Below, piece by piece: positions 1-12,183 of a DNA stretch of 64,000 nt. Position numbers and translations under genes: made by a program. The notes under the pieces were generated by a model that saw nothing but the letters and a program-made list of their open reading frames with translations, searched no databases and was not told where the DNA came from. Source of the stretch: Apus apus (Eukaryota; Chordata; Aves; Apodiformes; Apodidae); NCBI RefSeq assembly GCF_020740795.1, contig NC_067296.1:7479001-7543000 (forward strand), read 5' to 3'. Numbering within the stretch: the first letter of the stretch is position 1; every line of letters begins with the position of its first letter.

Positions 1-3000
1 TTGTGGGCCTCAGTGTTTTAAAAACATCTCAAAAAAATGACTTAATGGGAAGCAGGTTTTCCTCCTCAGCTTCCCATTGTATTTCAGCTAAACCCCAGTA
101 GAACAATGGCTACACACCATGTCTCTGTGACTCAACCCTTCTGCTTAACAAATTCCCTGCAGAGCAAGACCAGACAGACACCAGGCTCCAAAGGTATCCA
201 CACCATTGCAACACTTAACAGCCTGTATCTTAAGCAATGAGCACTGAACCAGAAAGAAAGAATTCAACCCCAGCTGCAAGTAGTAGAATTACACTAAAGA
301 CAAATTTGTGCCTAAAGGTTGAGGTGAGTTACTAGTATCTGAATACTGCACCTTCCTTCTTTCAGTTCTTGGACAGAAGCATTGTTATATGAAGCAGCAC
401 ATAATGCTCACTGTAGTATACAGAACAGCACAGTTGTCATGCTCCATTTCCCAGCATTAAAATAAACTATTCTCCAAGCATGAAAAAACTTTATATTAAA
501 GATTCAAACACCACAGGCTTTGATGCTGCCAGAAAAGACTCTTTCAATTTTTGATATGCCACTAAATAGTCCAAGACTTTATGAGTCGCAGGGGAAAATG
601 AATCAGACTTCAATTCCTGGAAGAGGAAGAAGTCACTAGAAGAATCCAAGCAAATGGCAGTTTTGAAAACCTAGACATGGCAAAGTATTCCCAGAGCCTG
701 TCAGTGATCTCTGGAGTAGGTAACCCATTTCAAATGAATCAGTGCTTCTCTACCTAACATTAAAATGCAGGAGATAGAAAGGGAAAGAAAGGGACCCCTG
801 AGACTGACTCTCCACTGGAGACCTAGGAGTGGGAAACAGAACTTAACAGCATCTTCCAGTCAGCCAGCACCACCCCAGTTGTTTCCAGGAGCAGCACTGG
901 GATAGCCAAACCCCAGAGCATGGAAGGCCTTGGCTGACACTGAATAAAACATCCCCTTAAACAAGGTATGAAGCTTCCTTAAATCCATATCAACACAAGA
1001 CCCAAAATGCCAGATCATCTACATGGAAGAATTGCCTATAGAAATCTGCAGGAAAACCAGGAAATAGTGCTCCTATATGCTGCTGTTCTGCCACTAGGCT
1101 TCATCTTACTCCTTAAACTTAATTTCTACCCATCCTACCCTTAACTATAGCCTTGCTCACACTGTGTGCTCACTGCAGAAGCTATACATAAATGTCCTCT
1201 CCGAATCTGACCAAATTGATCTTACCCTCTCAAGACAGAGTCTCACAGCAGGGAAACAGCCAGGCAGAAGCAGTACTCAATACCAGAGTGCCACCTATAG
1301 CTATTGCACATGACTTTGCAGCCAGGCAGAGTAGAAAATGCACATACATGCTCATTCCCCTCCCTGGCATTATGAATACCTAATGAAACTTCTGTCATTA
1401 AGGTCAGGAGAATAAGATAATTTAATCATAGCAAAAGAGAGAGTAAGAGAAAACACAGCAAAAGATGTAACAGCAGCTGCCCAAGAGAGGCTTCACTTCT
1501 CCCGGAGTGAGAGGCGCACCGTGGGGAACGAAGCCCTTCTCCCCACTCTCCCCTAAAAAGGAGAGGCAGAGCATATGCATACAGCCCACTGATTTCTGCT
1601 GAGGTGGCCCAAAGCCAGCTTATAAAACAGGCTTGCTACAGCTATAAGAATACATCTTCTCATTTAATACTGTGTGAGAAGATGCTAGAATGGTTTGTGT
1701 TTTTAGGGCCAGGAACCAAGCATAAAGCAGAAGGAGATGGAGGTGACATTCTCCCCACAGTGCACATCCCAGGACTGATAAAGAAGCCACGTCCACTGGC
1801 CCTTTCCAAGGGAAACTGAGCTCCTGGGGAGGTGACCCACAGGGGTGCCAAGTGACCCCTCCAGACAGAAAGGCTTATGGGTTAACCCCAGCAAAGAAGC
1901 CTAAGGAAACAGGTTTTGAACAGATGATGTGGCAGATGGCATCCTTGTCCCCTTCTGCCACTGAGTCAACCTGAACTAGCTGCAGCCAGCAAATCCTACA
2001 GCCACCCTCCTCCTTGGGCACACCCAAGCACTGGTGCTGCCAGGAATGGAGAGAGCCACCAGTGGCACTCTGCTGATGCCCCCCATCCCTTTGGGGTCAC
2101 AACATAACCCTCTCCAAATGAGCAATTACAGGCTCCACTGCATGCTGGGCTCTAAGGGAGAGGATGCCCCAAAAAACAGAGCCAAACAAAAACCCTGTCA
2201 CTGCAGTTAGACAACTCCACCTACACATCCCAACCAAGCCAGCAACGTGCTGTCAGGTGTCTGCTGGCTTCTAGTGTCAGAAACTGCTGAGGAAGTTATG
2301 CAGCTATTTCCAAGGGTTGCATTCAGCATTCCCACCCAGCCATGCTCCACCTAGGAACACAGAGGGAATGTTCATGCCAGGGGTCAGCTCTTTGGGAGAT
2401 CCTCCAACACTGTGCTAATATGGGTATCTAACAGGGCTCCTCTGTACCCTTTAGGGGACCACACAGATTCTTGTTATTAGTCAATGAGCTTCTACCAGCT
2501 TCTGTGGCCCCACTGTGGGACCACACACACATCCCCCCTCTCCCAGTGGTGCAAGGGACACACACAGCAGACCACACAGGAGAGGAAGAGGAGAGGTCTC
2601 TCCTCTCCATCACAGAGCTGCCTTGTGGGAAGCTTCACCATGAACATTCTACTTAGTGTAAGTCAACAAGACCTGTAAACAGGCTGTCCCTTTTTAAACA
2701 TGCTGGTTGGTAGCATCGGCTTGGATTAACAGTTCATTTATCAGAGTTTGCATTTTATAGATGCCATTGGCAAGGATCCCCAGCTGCATCCGTACAGAAG
2801 CTCAGTCTTGCCAAACTGCAAGGAAAGTGCAGAGCAGAGTTCACACCCTTGCAGTGATGGACAGAGGTGCAGGGACTGCTGCCTGGGTGAAGGCAGCTTG
2901 CCAGCACTGGCCATGATTTAGAAAGCTGGTCTGTGAAAATCTCAGGTAAGGCAGCTATATCAGAGCATGTTGCACCCAAAGCTACAGAACAGATTTTACT

Positions 3001-6000
3001 TACTCTGGGGGAAAGCAACATTTTTCACTAAGGAGCTGATAAGCAGTTGTGGGTTGATTTTTCTTTTTTTAAAGCAGGTTGATGATGAAAAATCTCAGAA
3101 CAGTATGACTATCATGAGAATGATTTCTAAAGCAGGAAGCATGACAGCCCCACACCCACAACAGGAGAAGCAGCTGCCACATGCAACTTGTCAGGCACAC
3201 ACTGCAGGTCTGAACCTGCACTACTAAAAGCTACTTGGAGCTTTGACATTGTCTTCAATGCAGTGAACTACACAAGGCAGAGTTTACTAAAAGGGCAGTG
3301 TAAGAGCAGAAAAACAAATGGGTGTATTACCCAAGTCAGAAGGTGTTTCATGTCCTCACCTCAAAGCAGGAACTGCTCTGACAGAGCCCAGCCTGAACAG
3401 AAGTACCAGGACCACCACCATTTACACTCAGGTTATGCAGCACTAAGAAAGGATCTCACCAATTAGAAGTATCAGTGACTAAAACCAACTCTAACCTAAT
3501 CTGAAGAGCCCTGCAATATGACTTCAGTGCCTCCCAGATTCTGAGTGCTGGAAAAGAAATTTCTTCTTGATGCTAAGGAGAAAAAAAAATAAAAATCAGA
3601 GCAGGTTGTTTCATTTTTATCTGGAACATTTCCACCTGCCCACCTCTTTCCTGCACAAAGCCTTTCCAAATTCAGTGGAAGTCTGTGCCTGGCTTTAAGC
3701 ATAGGCAACAGAGGAAGCTGATGGGTGTCAGGAAGATTTCTACAGCCCCTTTGCCTCTGCTACTGCAGTGGAAAGCTAGACTCTCTGCTGCCAGCTGGGA
3801 GTGGATCAAGATTTGGGGCAGCTGGTTGTAGTGGTGGACCAGCAGCAATCACAGCCTCTGACCCTGCTGTTCCCCAGGGTGAGGAAAGAGCAAACCCAGG
3901 TATCCAGGAGAGCATCTGCAGCAGCATGGCCCAGATGGAGAAAGCATTTTGCCTGCATTTAAAAAAGCTTGGAGCAACTCTACATTAAAATATGGCAGAA
4001 ACCAACTGGCAGCATCCCACTGTCCGTGAGCAAGGCAGTGTCTGCTCTGTTTGCAGGGACTCCTAAGGAGATGAGATCCGTTCTTTTGCAGAGGTCAGGG
4101 CAATAAAGGAACTTTTCCCACAAAAAACAACTCCTAGCAATGCCAGAGCTCCCACATCCTGTCTCACACTGTGAAAGCAGCAAAAGCAGTGCAAAAGGGG
4201 AAAAATAAGGAATGATAAGGATTGCTCCACTTTGTGCTCTGCCATGTGCCATAAATTCCTGGTCACAGGTCAATTATCCCCACAGCCCTACAAGGACAGC
4301 CTGGCATTACAAATGCCTTTTCTGACTCTAGATCCCAGGCTGTACCAAGGACCCACTCCACAATACAAAATATGCAGAGATATTTTCAATGCAGAAAAGG
4401 AACTGCTGTAAGGAACAGCCTTGCTTTCCACATTAGCACATTGAAATCTCTACAGCAAGCCTGTCAAACAAAGCAGCTGCTCTCTGGCTCTCCTACACCT
4501 CTCCTCAGATGGAAGAGCTTCAATTACGTGGCATGTCTGCAGGATTTTAAAGTTAAAAGAGCTGTTGCCATATCAGATACTTTAACCTTCTGCCTTCCTC
4601 TAGGCACTGTGTAAGAAGATCTGATGCTCTAGTCTGTTAGTTCTCATAGAGTGGCTTGATGCAAAAGGCTGCCCTTGGAGTTTGTTCTTCACAGCAGGGG
4701 TGCAGGGGCACAAAACCAGAAAGCTACTTAATGACTGGTTCCCTGCCCTTACATTTTCAGACTGGCAAGATAAGGTACAGAAAATATTTTCTAGGGGAAT
4801 ATGATCAACTACAGAAAAAACAAGGTAATTAAAATAACTGTAATGTCAAATTCTACTTAATTTTATACAAGAGCTCTAAGACATTAACACACTTAGAATC
4901 TTTAGACAAACACGACCACATCCCATGATTTCTGAAGGAAGCATGGAACATACTTCACAAATAATACTCAGGAACATTTGTAGCCCAACTCCGTTGCTGC
5001 TTAGATACCACAGTAACGGCCATGCTAAAAGGCCTAATTAACTCCCACTGATTTCAAAGAAGTAACTAAATTAAGAGCCAAAACAGGTACATCAACATGT
5101 TACCTTAACTTGCAGTCACCTCCTGCTTTTCTCTCAGTCACTCTGGCAACGTAACAATTATCACAATGCTCAAATTAGCTCCTGTCTCTAAACAAATACT
5201 AGTAAGGTGAATCTTTTCCCCTAAAAAGACTCTACAGCATTATTAGCAACATGTACTAACACTTGTAACACAATCATCTTCCAGGAAAAATAAATTTAAG
5301 CAGCAGTCAGTTTGAACAGTCAAATCTAAACTACTCAGAGTATTGAACCTTTAAATCTCTACTGAGAGCAAAAGACACAGCAGACACACATATAGGTCTG
5401 TAATCAGATATGCCAGACAGCAAGGCAGCATCAAGTCTTGTTTTATATGCACCAGAAATACATCAGCACAAGTAGCACAGTGGTGTAAGGTAAGATTTCC
5501 TGCAAGAGTATTTTAGTTACCTTGAGCCCTATTTTTATCATCAGCCCTGATACTTGCAGTAACCTCAACAGATTGTGAGATTAGAGGAGTTGTAGAAATG
5601 GCACTTCAGGTGTCTAAGCATTCATCTGACATGCTTTAACACAGAGAACAAACAAACAAAAAATCATCTACTTTGGAACTTGAGAAATTAGCCTGGTTCC
5701 AGAGCTAGCAGGATGAAAATGGAGCCAGAAGGCCTAACTCAAGTACCAAAAAAAGTACACCAGTAGTGTAACACATCATCTGTGAGATGCAGCTCACATC
5801 AAGAAGGCAGTTAGAGAAAGTGTGTATGACACAGAGAGTCAAGGCTGGCAATCAATGTAGGTCAGCTCCCCCCCGCACATGGAACCTGCTCTCCACCCCA
5901 CGTTTGCCTGCTGCAGACTGCTGACATATTGGCTTGCATGCTCTTATGGAACACACTGACTCATGCTGCTAAGACTTGAAAATCAACGTTTTGTAAAAAG

Positions 6001-6145
6001 CTCTGCATTCTGCAGGCAGCACATCCAGCTTCATAAAGCTGAGGCTCATGATCCATACCCTCTTGCCCATTTTGCCCCCAACTTGTGCACCAACTCATTT
6101 CTGCATGCAAACACAGTTGTAAAACAGACAGCTACATGCACTCAA
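1..6145. other. AT-rich intergenic stretch without a supported gene
   Basis: I read both strands and found no exon with protein similarity that I recognise. Open frames here are short, mutually overlapping and rich in low-complexity residues. By synteny the 3' end of SLC9A8 should lie to the left, transcribed rightward, so part of this stretch could be its 3' UTR. I looked for the NHE8 C-terminal tail and did not see it. No tRNA, CR1 3' end or long repeat stood out. Confidence 0.5.
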
Positions 6146-6177
6146 CTTTAAGAAAAGAGTTAAGCCTTTTCTTAAAG
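6146..6177. repeat. Perfect 12-bp inverted repeat (hairpin) beside the SPATA2 poly(A) signal
   Basis: Arms at 6146-6157 (CTTTAAGAAAAG) and 6166-6177 (CTTTTCTTAAAG) are exact reverse complements separated by 8 bases. On the minus strand the hairpin begins 5 bases after the AATAAA at 6188-6183. It therefore covers the interval where the SPATA2 transcript would be cleaved. Confidence 0.7.
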
Positions 6178-8689
6178 GCCTTTTTATTTTTAAATTCTTT
6201 CCAAACATAGATTAATTTAAACAAATCAGATGCAAAACACCTGCATTTTAAATTAGTATATATTTTACTGTATCAATCACAGCAACCTCATACAGTAAGA
6301 TACACAAAAATAGAGCATGGTACCACTTCAATGCAACACAGTTTTGTTACTACAGTATTTCATGACATATATACACAGGACTTTTCTTTTCAAAGCAAGT
6401 CTAGTCCCTGCTATGTTCACCGTAAAAATTACGTGGCATCACAGTTTTAGTTATTCACTGTAGTGTGAGTAGCCATATGGAAACTGAACCAGTGAACTAG
6501 AAGATACACTGTATAGCAGCCAAACAGGCATGACACTTTAGAAGATGAACATAAAATAACCACTGAAATTAAAACCACCCTTAGATTGTATTTTAATAGT
6601 AAAATTGTTTTTAAATTCTTCACTATATACATAATGTATCTACATTTGTGTCATATTTATATATATATATATATTTATAAAAAGAAACATACAGGATTTT
6701 GAAAACCTTAAAATCATTCACCTAAGCCATATTCACCCAACCTTCAGGGTCAGCAAGGCAATACTTGCCTGTAACATTGTTCAGTTGCCTGATTCAGAAG
6801 TTTCCCTGATTGCTGAACACGCACCGTTTCCTTGCTCTCTTAGTGCAAACTGTACAGTAACTCATTGTTCTCAGGCCTCTGTAAGACTCGGGTTTCATCT
6901 TATTTCCATAACACTTCTGACACCAATTTATGGCTAAAATGATTTAGCTATTTTACAACATTAGCCTATATAGTTTTCCCCCTCTACCTACCTCAGTGTC
7001 CCTCCCCCCACCCCAAAAATGTAAGACAAATGATCATTCATGCATGTTTCTGTCACGCAGGGATCAATGGACATTTAAGTTTAGAAGCCTAGACTCTAAC
7101 AGTGTTTGAAAAAACCCTAAGTGGATCATTTTAGTGCAAAGTGGACTACATAGTTTACATCTCAGCTAGAGTTCTTTACAGATATTTTAGACACATTTAA
7201 TTCTGCACATCAGATTAGGTTGCCTGATACTTTGTCCTAACTAGCTAGTTGGAATAAGGAAGTTAGAAGGATTCTTGTGGGGTTTTTAATAAAAAACTAA
7301 AGCCTATTCATAACCAGGTGTTGTTTGGGGGTCAAACTGTACAGAGCTGAGCACAATGGGGTCCTGGTTCTCAGGGCTTCTATGTGCTACAGTAATACAG
7401 ATAAATATTATTATCTGACTCACATCCATAACTGATGGGCTTACTTCAACAGGAGTCACAAATGAGCCCTGATTTTTAATCAGGCCAGTGCTTTACTTGC
7501 TGGGCTAAACTACAGACTTCACAGTGAATTTGGAGGCAAGCAGAACACTTATACTCACAATTTCCATAAACACAGAGCAAAAGCGTGCACTGAGAACCAA
7601 AATTATACAATTCTTAGACAAGACTCCACTGAGACTAGTGGTAGCCTTATCAGAGAAAAAAAAAAAAACAGATTAAAAACCAAAAACTGATCAGAGCCAA
7701 GAACATCAGTCTGCCACAGTGACTATAGTAAGCTATGAAATACAGTACAAAGAAAAACAAAAAGTCACCTGAACAAATAACCCAGAGAGACTTAATAGTT
7801 ATAATGATTTTACCACTTTTAAGAACTAAACATATTAAATATTTATTAAAAATAAACTGTTTCCAAATTACCTATTTACAGTACAAAGAACAGTACTTAA
7901 TACATGTGCAACAGAAAGGAAAATTAGTACTCATCTGGAAGGACAACACTGTAGGCATAATTTAAGTGACATGGATACAGGTTCACCTCTTTAAAATACC
8001 ATATAGTAAAAAACAGTAGGATGATATTGGCAATACCAGAAAATAAAGCACGTATTGTCCAGATTCAGATTATATAAGCATGTGACAATCAGGAGAAAAG
8101 GGGAGAAGGAAGAAACAAAGATGAAAGGAAGAGATGCTGTGGTGTTTGCATTTTGGAGATCAAGAAATGCAGACACACTTCAAAAAATAGTCCTTGCTGG
8201 CAAAACAAGCTATTCACATCTTTCGTGCACATTTTAAAATCATACTTGATAAAAAGCCAGCAGTGGCTTCATCACCCCTAGCAAATGAGAACCTTAATTT
8301 TTAGATTTTCTTTTCAAGCCTTGCATGGTCGTACTTGGGCAAGGAGATGACTGCAAGGTAATAGAAAGGTGTGATGTAATTTTTTTAAATACAACAGCTG
8401 CCAAGTTTTAAAGAAAAATGTGCTCTCTTCTCCCCTATTAAGATGAAAAGTAATGATCATTTAGGAGTTACCTAAATTATAGCAGCATGAAATCTAATGT
8501 ATCTGCAGCGTCTGTGAAGCCACAAAAACCAAGAACTGGCACCTGATCACTGAACGATGGTTCCAAATTTTTTGGACACGTTGTTTTTGCAAGAGGTCAG
8601 TGTATTTTATCATCAGTGAAGTCAGTAATTAGTTAGGATAGCCCTTTCCCCTCCCCCTTTCCTTCCCCTCCAAAACAGACTAATGAAGT
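6178..8689 (-). other. SPATA2: Probable SPATA2 3' UTR
   Basis: AT-rich, gene-free sequence follows the SPATA2 stop codon up to the candidate poly(A) signal at 6188-6183. It includes a short (AT)n tract near 6657-6675 and several A- or T-rich runs. No coding similarity is seen. Assignment rests on position, length and lack of other genes, not on transcript evidence. Confidence 0.45.
6183..6188 (-). terminator. SPATA2: Candidate SPATA2 polyadenylation signal AATAAA
   Basis: A canonical AATAAA reads on the minus strand about 2.5 kb past the SPATA2 stop codon. Human SPATA2 has a 3' UTR of similar size, which makes this a reasonable end. Earlier variant signals exist in this AT-rich sequence, so alternative ends are likely. 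Confidence 0.45.
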
Positions 8690-9943
8690 CTATCTATAAA
8701 CGACATGGGACAGCTGGGACGATTTGTAGTTTAACTGGTTGTTAGGCATGAATCTGTGAAGCTCACTTTTCCTACAGCAGGGATCATAATAGTAAGCATT
8801 GAGGCAAGTGTCACAGGAGACCTTTGAGCAAAACGTGCAGGTGTTTGCAGCTCCAGACCGGTTACAAAAGCCGCAGCGTGAGGAGCCAGAAGGTTTGGAT
8901 TTTGAACTGAATTGAGCAGCTCTCTCTTGACTCTGAGTCTGTGAAGTGTACTGAGATTTCTCCCTTAAAGCAGACGCAGGAGACAGGCCATCACTTGGAA
9001 GTGGTTTGATAGAATAGGTGCTCTGTTTCACCGCTGGGTAGTCCTGCCTGGAGTTGAACAGACTGTCACATTTTTGGCAAACAGAAGTGCCACAAGGTAC
9101 GCCGCAGTTCTGGCACTTGAGGGAAGCTGTCTCTTTGGCTAGGTGGGTGCGCTTGTGGTAAACAGGGTTGGCATCACTTTTCAACACCCATACATCAGGC
9201 TTAACAGCTTCCTGTCTTTTAAAATTCAACATACTTCTAGAATCGGGGTCAGTATATAAATCTAAGTCCTCTTGAGCAGAAAAGTAGGAGCTGTAAGGGA
9301 CATTTGTTCTTAGCATACCATTGTGGTGAGATGAAGTTGGCAAGAACTCATCTGAACACCCGTGTGGGGAGCTTGACGTGGTCAGAAGGGAGGGAGACGG
9401 ACGGATAATTTCATCTTTAATGTCGTCTTCTGCATCAACTAAAATCGGTTCCTTCCTGAGACTCAGTGAGCTCATCAAAGGCGGTTTCTTACTTTCCCAG
9501 TAATTATCATATGTGTCCACTGATTTAGAAGGCTTGCTCACCTTTGGCTTGAAATAATCTTTAGAGGCCCGTTCACTTGCCGATTTCTGGAGCACCATTC
9601 GCGCCATGGAAGTGTTCAAGTTTTCTTTGCACTCTGCACGTCGTTTCATGGCTTCTGAGCAGCCTCTAACATCTTCACTGCTATTTTTTCGTTCATTTAT
9701 TACATCAATCTCTGAATAACCTTTATCCTTCACTTGCAAGTGAATTTCAAGAAGCTGCTCACATTCCACTTTGGCCAAAAAGAGTTCAAATGAAACCATT
9801 TTCACGTGAATGGCATCAACCTGCTCTTTGAGCTTATACATTGTTCCCAGTTCTTGGACATAGCCCATGTAGTTCAAAATCTGCCTGACATCATCTTCAG
9901 TTAGAGCAGACTTTACATAATAAACAAAAGGTCCAGTGTAGGT
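8690..9943 (-). CDS. SPATA2: SPATA2 coding exon 2 (terminal)
   Basis: Encodes residues 107-523, beginning [12 protein letters not shown], which continues the PUB domain directly from exon 1. The exon holds the rest of the PUB domain, the KSASERA-containing linker, the HOIP-binding motif, both cysteine clusters and the TAG stop at 8692-8690. The first 22 codons lie upstream of the first in-frame ATG, so the exon is longer than a simple ORF call would suggest. Confidence 0.95.
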   Translation of the reverse strand, partial: TYTGPFVYYVKSALTEDDVRQILNYMGYVQELGTMYKLKEQVDAIHVKMVSFELFLAKVECEQLLEIHLQVKDKGYSEIDVINERKNSSEDVRGCSEAMKRRAECKENLNTSMARMVLQKSASERASKDYFKPKVSKPSKSVDTYDNYWESKKPPLMSSLSLRKEPILVDAEDDIKDEIIRPSPSLLTTSSSPHGCSDEFLPTSSHHNGMLRTNVPYSSYFSAQEDLDLYTDPDSRSMLNFKRQEAVKPDVWVLKSDANPVYHKRTHLAKETASLKCQNCGVPCGTSVCQKCDSLFNSRQDYPAVKQSTYSIKPLPSDGLSPASALREKSQYTSQTQSQERAAQFSSKSKPSGSSRCGFCNRSGAANTCTFCSKVSCDTCLNAYYYDPCCRKSELHRFMPNNQLNYKSSQLSHVVYR

Positions 9944-12075
9944 CTGAGGGGAGGTGGGGGGGAAATAAAAGGAAAACTAGGTTACAAATTCAGCAGTGGA
10001 CTAGATGTCCAGATAATTCAGTGACAGATACTTTACAATTAAGTAGAATAATAATGACAGTGAACACATGCAACTCCCATGGCAAGATGAACTCCATGTC
10101 TACATCCCTCCTGTTCAGCAGATGGAGATTCCACATTGAGGCAAATTCAGAGTAGGAGAGTTTTTATTCAAATTGAAATCCTGATTAGCATCATGTCCTT
10201 CCTATTGATTTAAATCACTATGCTATACACTAACATGAACTTGTATGCATACCAGACATGTTTGCATTTACAAGCAAGTCTCCCATGAAAGGTAAAAAAG
10301 CAAAGACTTCATTCCTGTAGTGCCCCTGGACAAGGGTTAGCTGGAGATATCAGGAACTTGGAATTACTGCTGGAGTACCAGTCCTCTTTAATTCAGCTTT
10401 AAATACACTGGAGGTGTGTGCTTTTCTGTGCACTATTCCTATGTGATTTCAAATGTTTGTTTTATTTAATTATATATTAGGTCAAAAAATTCCACTAAAA
10501 AACCCCTCAAAAACAAAGACATAAGTTTGTGTGAGTTGAAATATCCTCAAACTGGTTTGATATTGAGGCTGAAATGCTCAAACTGGTTTGGATTGCAGGC
10601 AAGAGCAGCCTGCCCATCCTGTCCCTGTACAGAACAGGTACTGGGTCCACAGTGCACAACTGGGGTGAGTATCTGCAGTGCATCAAGAGAGATCCTCGAT
10701 GGATCAGCCAACATTCCAAAGGCCAGAACTTAAGTGGAATGATGAAGATGACTTATGGAGAGATCTTGAAGAAAGGTACTGTCCCCTTTGGGAACTCTAA
10801 TAATGTTCAAATAATGTTCTAATAATGTTCAAATTCTCTGCTATTTAGTGAAATAGTGTATTTTTAAGGAAAAAAAAAAAACAAAAACACACAAAAAACC
10901 ACACCACACCAAAAATATCCAACACTAGTGCACACAACCTGCAAATTACTTTAGAAATCTCTACCAGCACTGTTTTTATCCAGATTTCAAGCCGCAAAAC
11001 TGTTCTTGTAAGTCACCTGCAATATTCACTACTGAAATGCTGCAGCAGTTTTGAACAAGCACATAAGAACATGTAAAAGATAAAACAGAACTGACTCCAT
11101 CTGCCTTCCAGCACCCAAGCCAAACAATATACAAGTTCCTACTTCTCCCTCTGAAATCCTGACATAGGTAAATAATTTGAAAGCACATTAAAACCAGTAC
11201 TTCATGAACTAATAATTGACAAACAGATAAAAGATATTCTAGAAACAATTTTTTCAGAGAAGTTCCTTTACCATCATTATCACATAACTTGTGAGAACCT
11301 CAGCCAAACGCCCACTTGAAAGCATGCATTGGTTGCTAGCACTTGTGCTCCATTAATCAGTGTTGCAAGACAAAAAAAAAAACACAAAAAAACATTGAGT
11401 GGGCTTAAAAACAATTTGACCACTCACCTTAGTGAGAGCATCTCCAAGTTGAAGTTAAGACCCAGTAGCAGGGTAGGCTAAAGAAAAACCTTAAATAATT
11501 TCTTGTTCCATTTTACTATTACATTATAAATGCAGATAGTACTTGTACTTCTGCTCTCAGGATACTCTCACCAGCACTAACTTCACTTATCTTACACAGA
11601 AGCTTTCCTATGGCTTCTGTTTACCAACAACACTCAGACCAATACATACATCATGCTAATGGGGTGGGAAGAAGTCTTCAGAAGAAATGCATGAAATACG
11701 TTAAAAGAAAGAAAACCAAATCACGTCCTCACTATGACCAGAAATAAAATGTCTTACCTTAATGTTTTTGAACTCCTTTTTCCAGGGGTAAAGAAAGAGG
11801 TTAATTCCAACTGTCTCAAGCATGTTGAATGCGTTATGGAGAGAATGTAAACTTGAGGATTTCACAGATCTCAGTGAGTTTTCAGCCATCTCGTAAAATT
11901 TTATCAACCGGAATCTATAAAAGGGATCAATTTTGGGAAGGCAAAGTAAGGCTGCTGCTGCCACCCGCAAGTACTCATCGTTGATAGGACGCTGCTTGTT
12001 GTCTGAGGCATTCAGTTTGCATTCATGGAACTGTACATACTTCCTAAATAAATCGTCTTTATATTTTGTATCCAT
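8690..12075 (-). CDS. SPATA2: SPATA2, adaptor between CYLD and the linear-ubiquitin ligase complex
   Basis: Coding exons at 12075-11758 and 9943-8690 join in phase 0 to give 523 residues; human SPATA2 has 520. The donor is AAG|GTAAGA and the acceptor CCCCTCAG|ACC. Known role of the family: the N-terminal PUB domain binds the USP domain of CYLD, and an internal PUB-interacting motif binds HOIP, recruiting CYLD to TNF-receptor and NOD2 complexes to tune NF-kB signalling and cell death. Seen here: a PUB-type N-terminal half (roughly residues 1-215), the conserved HOIP-binding core DLYTD at about 334-338, a CxxC pair cluster at about 383-398, and a C-terminal cysteine cluster at about 463-485. 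The end HVVYR closely matches the human end HLVYR. The start is MDTK, because a TAA lies five codons upstream in frame; the human protein begins six residues earlier. The gene is head-to-head with RNF114. Confidence 0.96.
9944..11757 (-). other. SPATA2: SPATA2 coding intron
   Basis: The 1.8-kb intron lies between the two coding exons. It has A-rich runs near 10869 and 11374 and a local duplication of CTCAAACTGGTTTG near 10547 and 10577. No nested gene or clear transposon was recognised. Confidence 0.8.
11758..12075 (-). CDS. SPATA2: SPATA2 coding exon 1
   Basis: Encodes residues 1-106, from [16 protein letters not shown] to the stretch [14 protein letters not shown], which is nearly the same as in human SPATA2. 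The exon ends AAG|GTAAGAC. The ATG context is weak (T at -3, G at +4). Confidence 0.94.
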
Positions 12076-12183
12076 TGAAATCAGTTTTTATCTCACTCTT
12101 GGGCAGCTACCTCGTCTCTCTCATGGTTATTCGGCAGGAGGTTGATTATCTGGCAGTAAGAATCTTCAGTAATGGCAACTCTT
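12076..12183 (-). other. SPATA2: SPATA2 5' UTR segment spliced to the coding exon
   Basis: On the minus strand a long pyrimidine tract ends in TATTCCAG|AAG, a strong acceptor placing the exon edge at 12183. The 108 bases to the ATG carry an upstream ORF and stop codons in the main frame. This implies a further 5' non-coding exon near the CpG island. Confidence 0.7.
12107..12124 (-). promoter_or_regulatory. Upstream ORF (MRETR) in the SPATA2 leader
   Basis: ATG at 12124 begins a five-codon ORF ending in TAG at 12107, 31 bases before the SPATA2 start. Its context is ACCATGA (A at -3), stronger than that of the main start. Upstream ORFs of this kind usually lower translation of the main frame; that effect is inferred here. 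Confidence 0.6.

Noticed and set aside
3480-3620. Possible CR1-like retrotransposon fragment
   Set aside because: A few words resemble CR1, but the diagnostic 3' terminal repeat and an extended match are missing.
1-6145. Terminal coding exons of SLC9A8
   Set aside because: Expected from synteny, but no frame matches the remembered NHE8 C-terminal tail.
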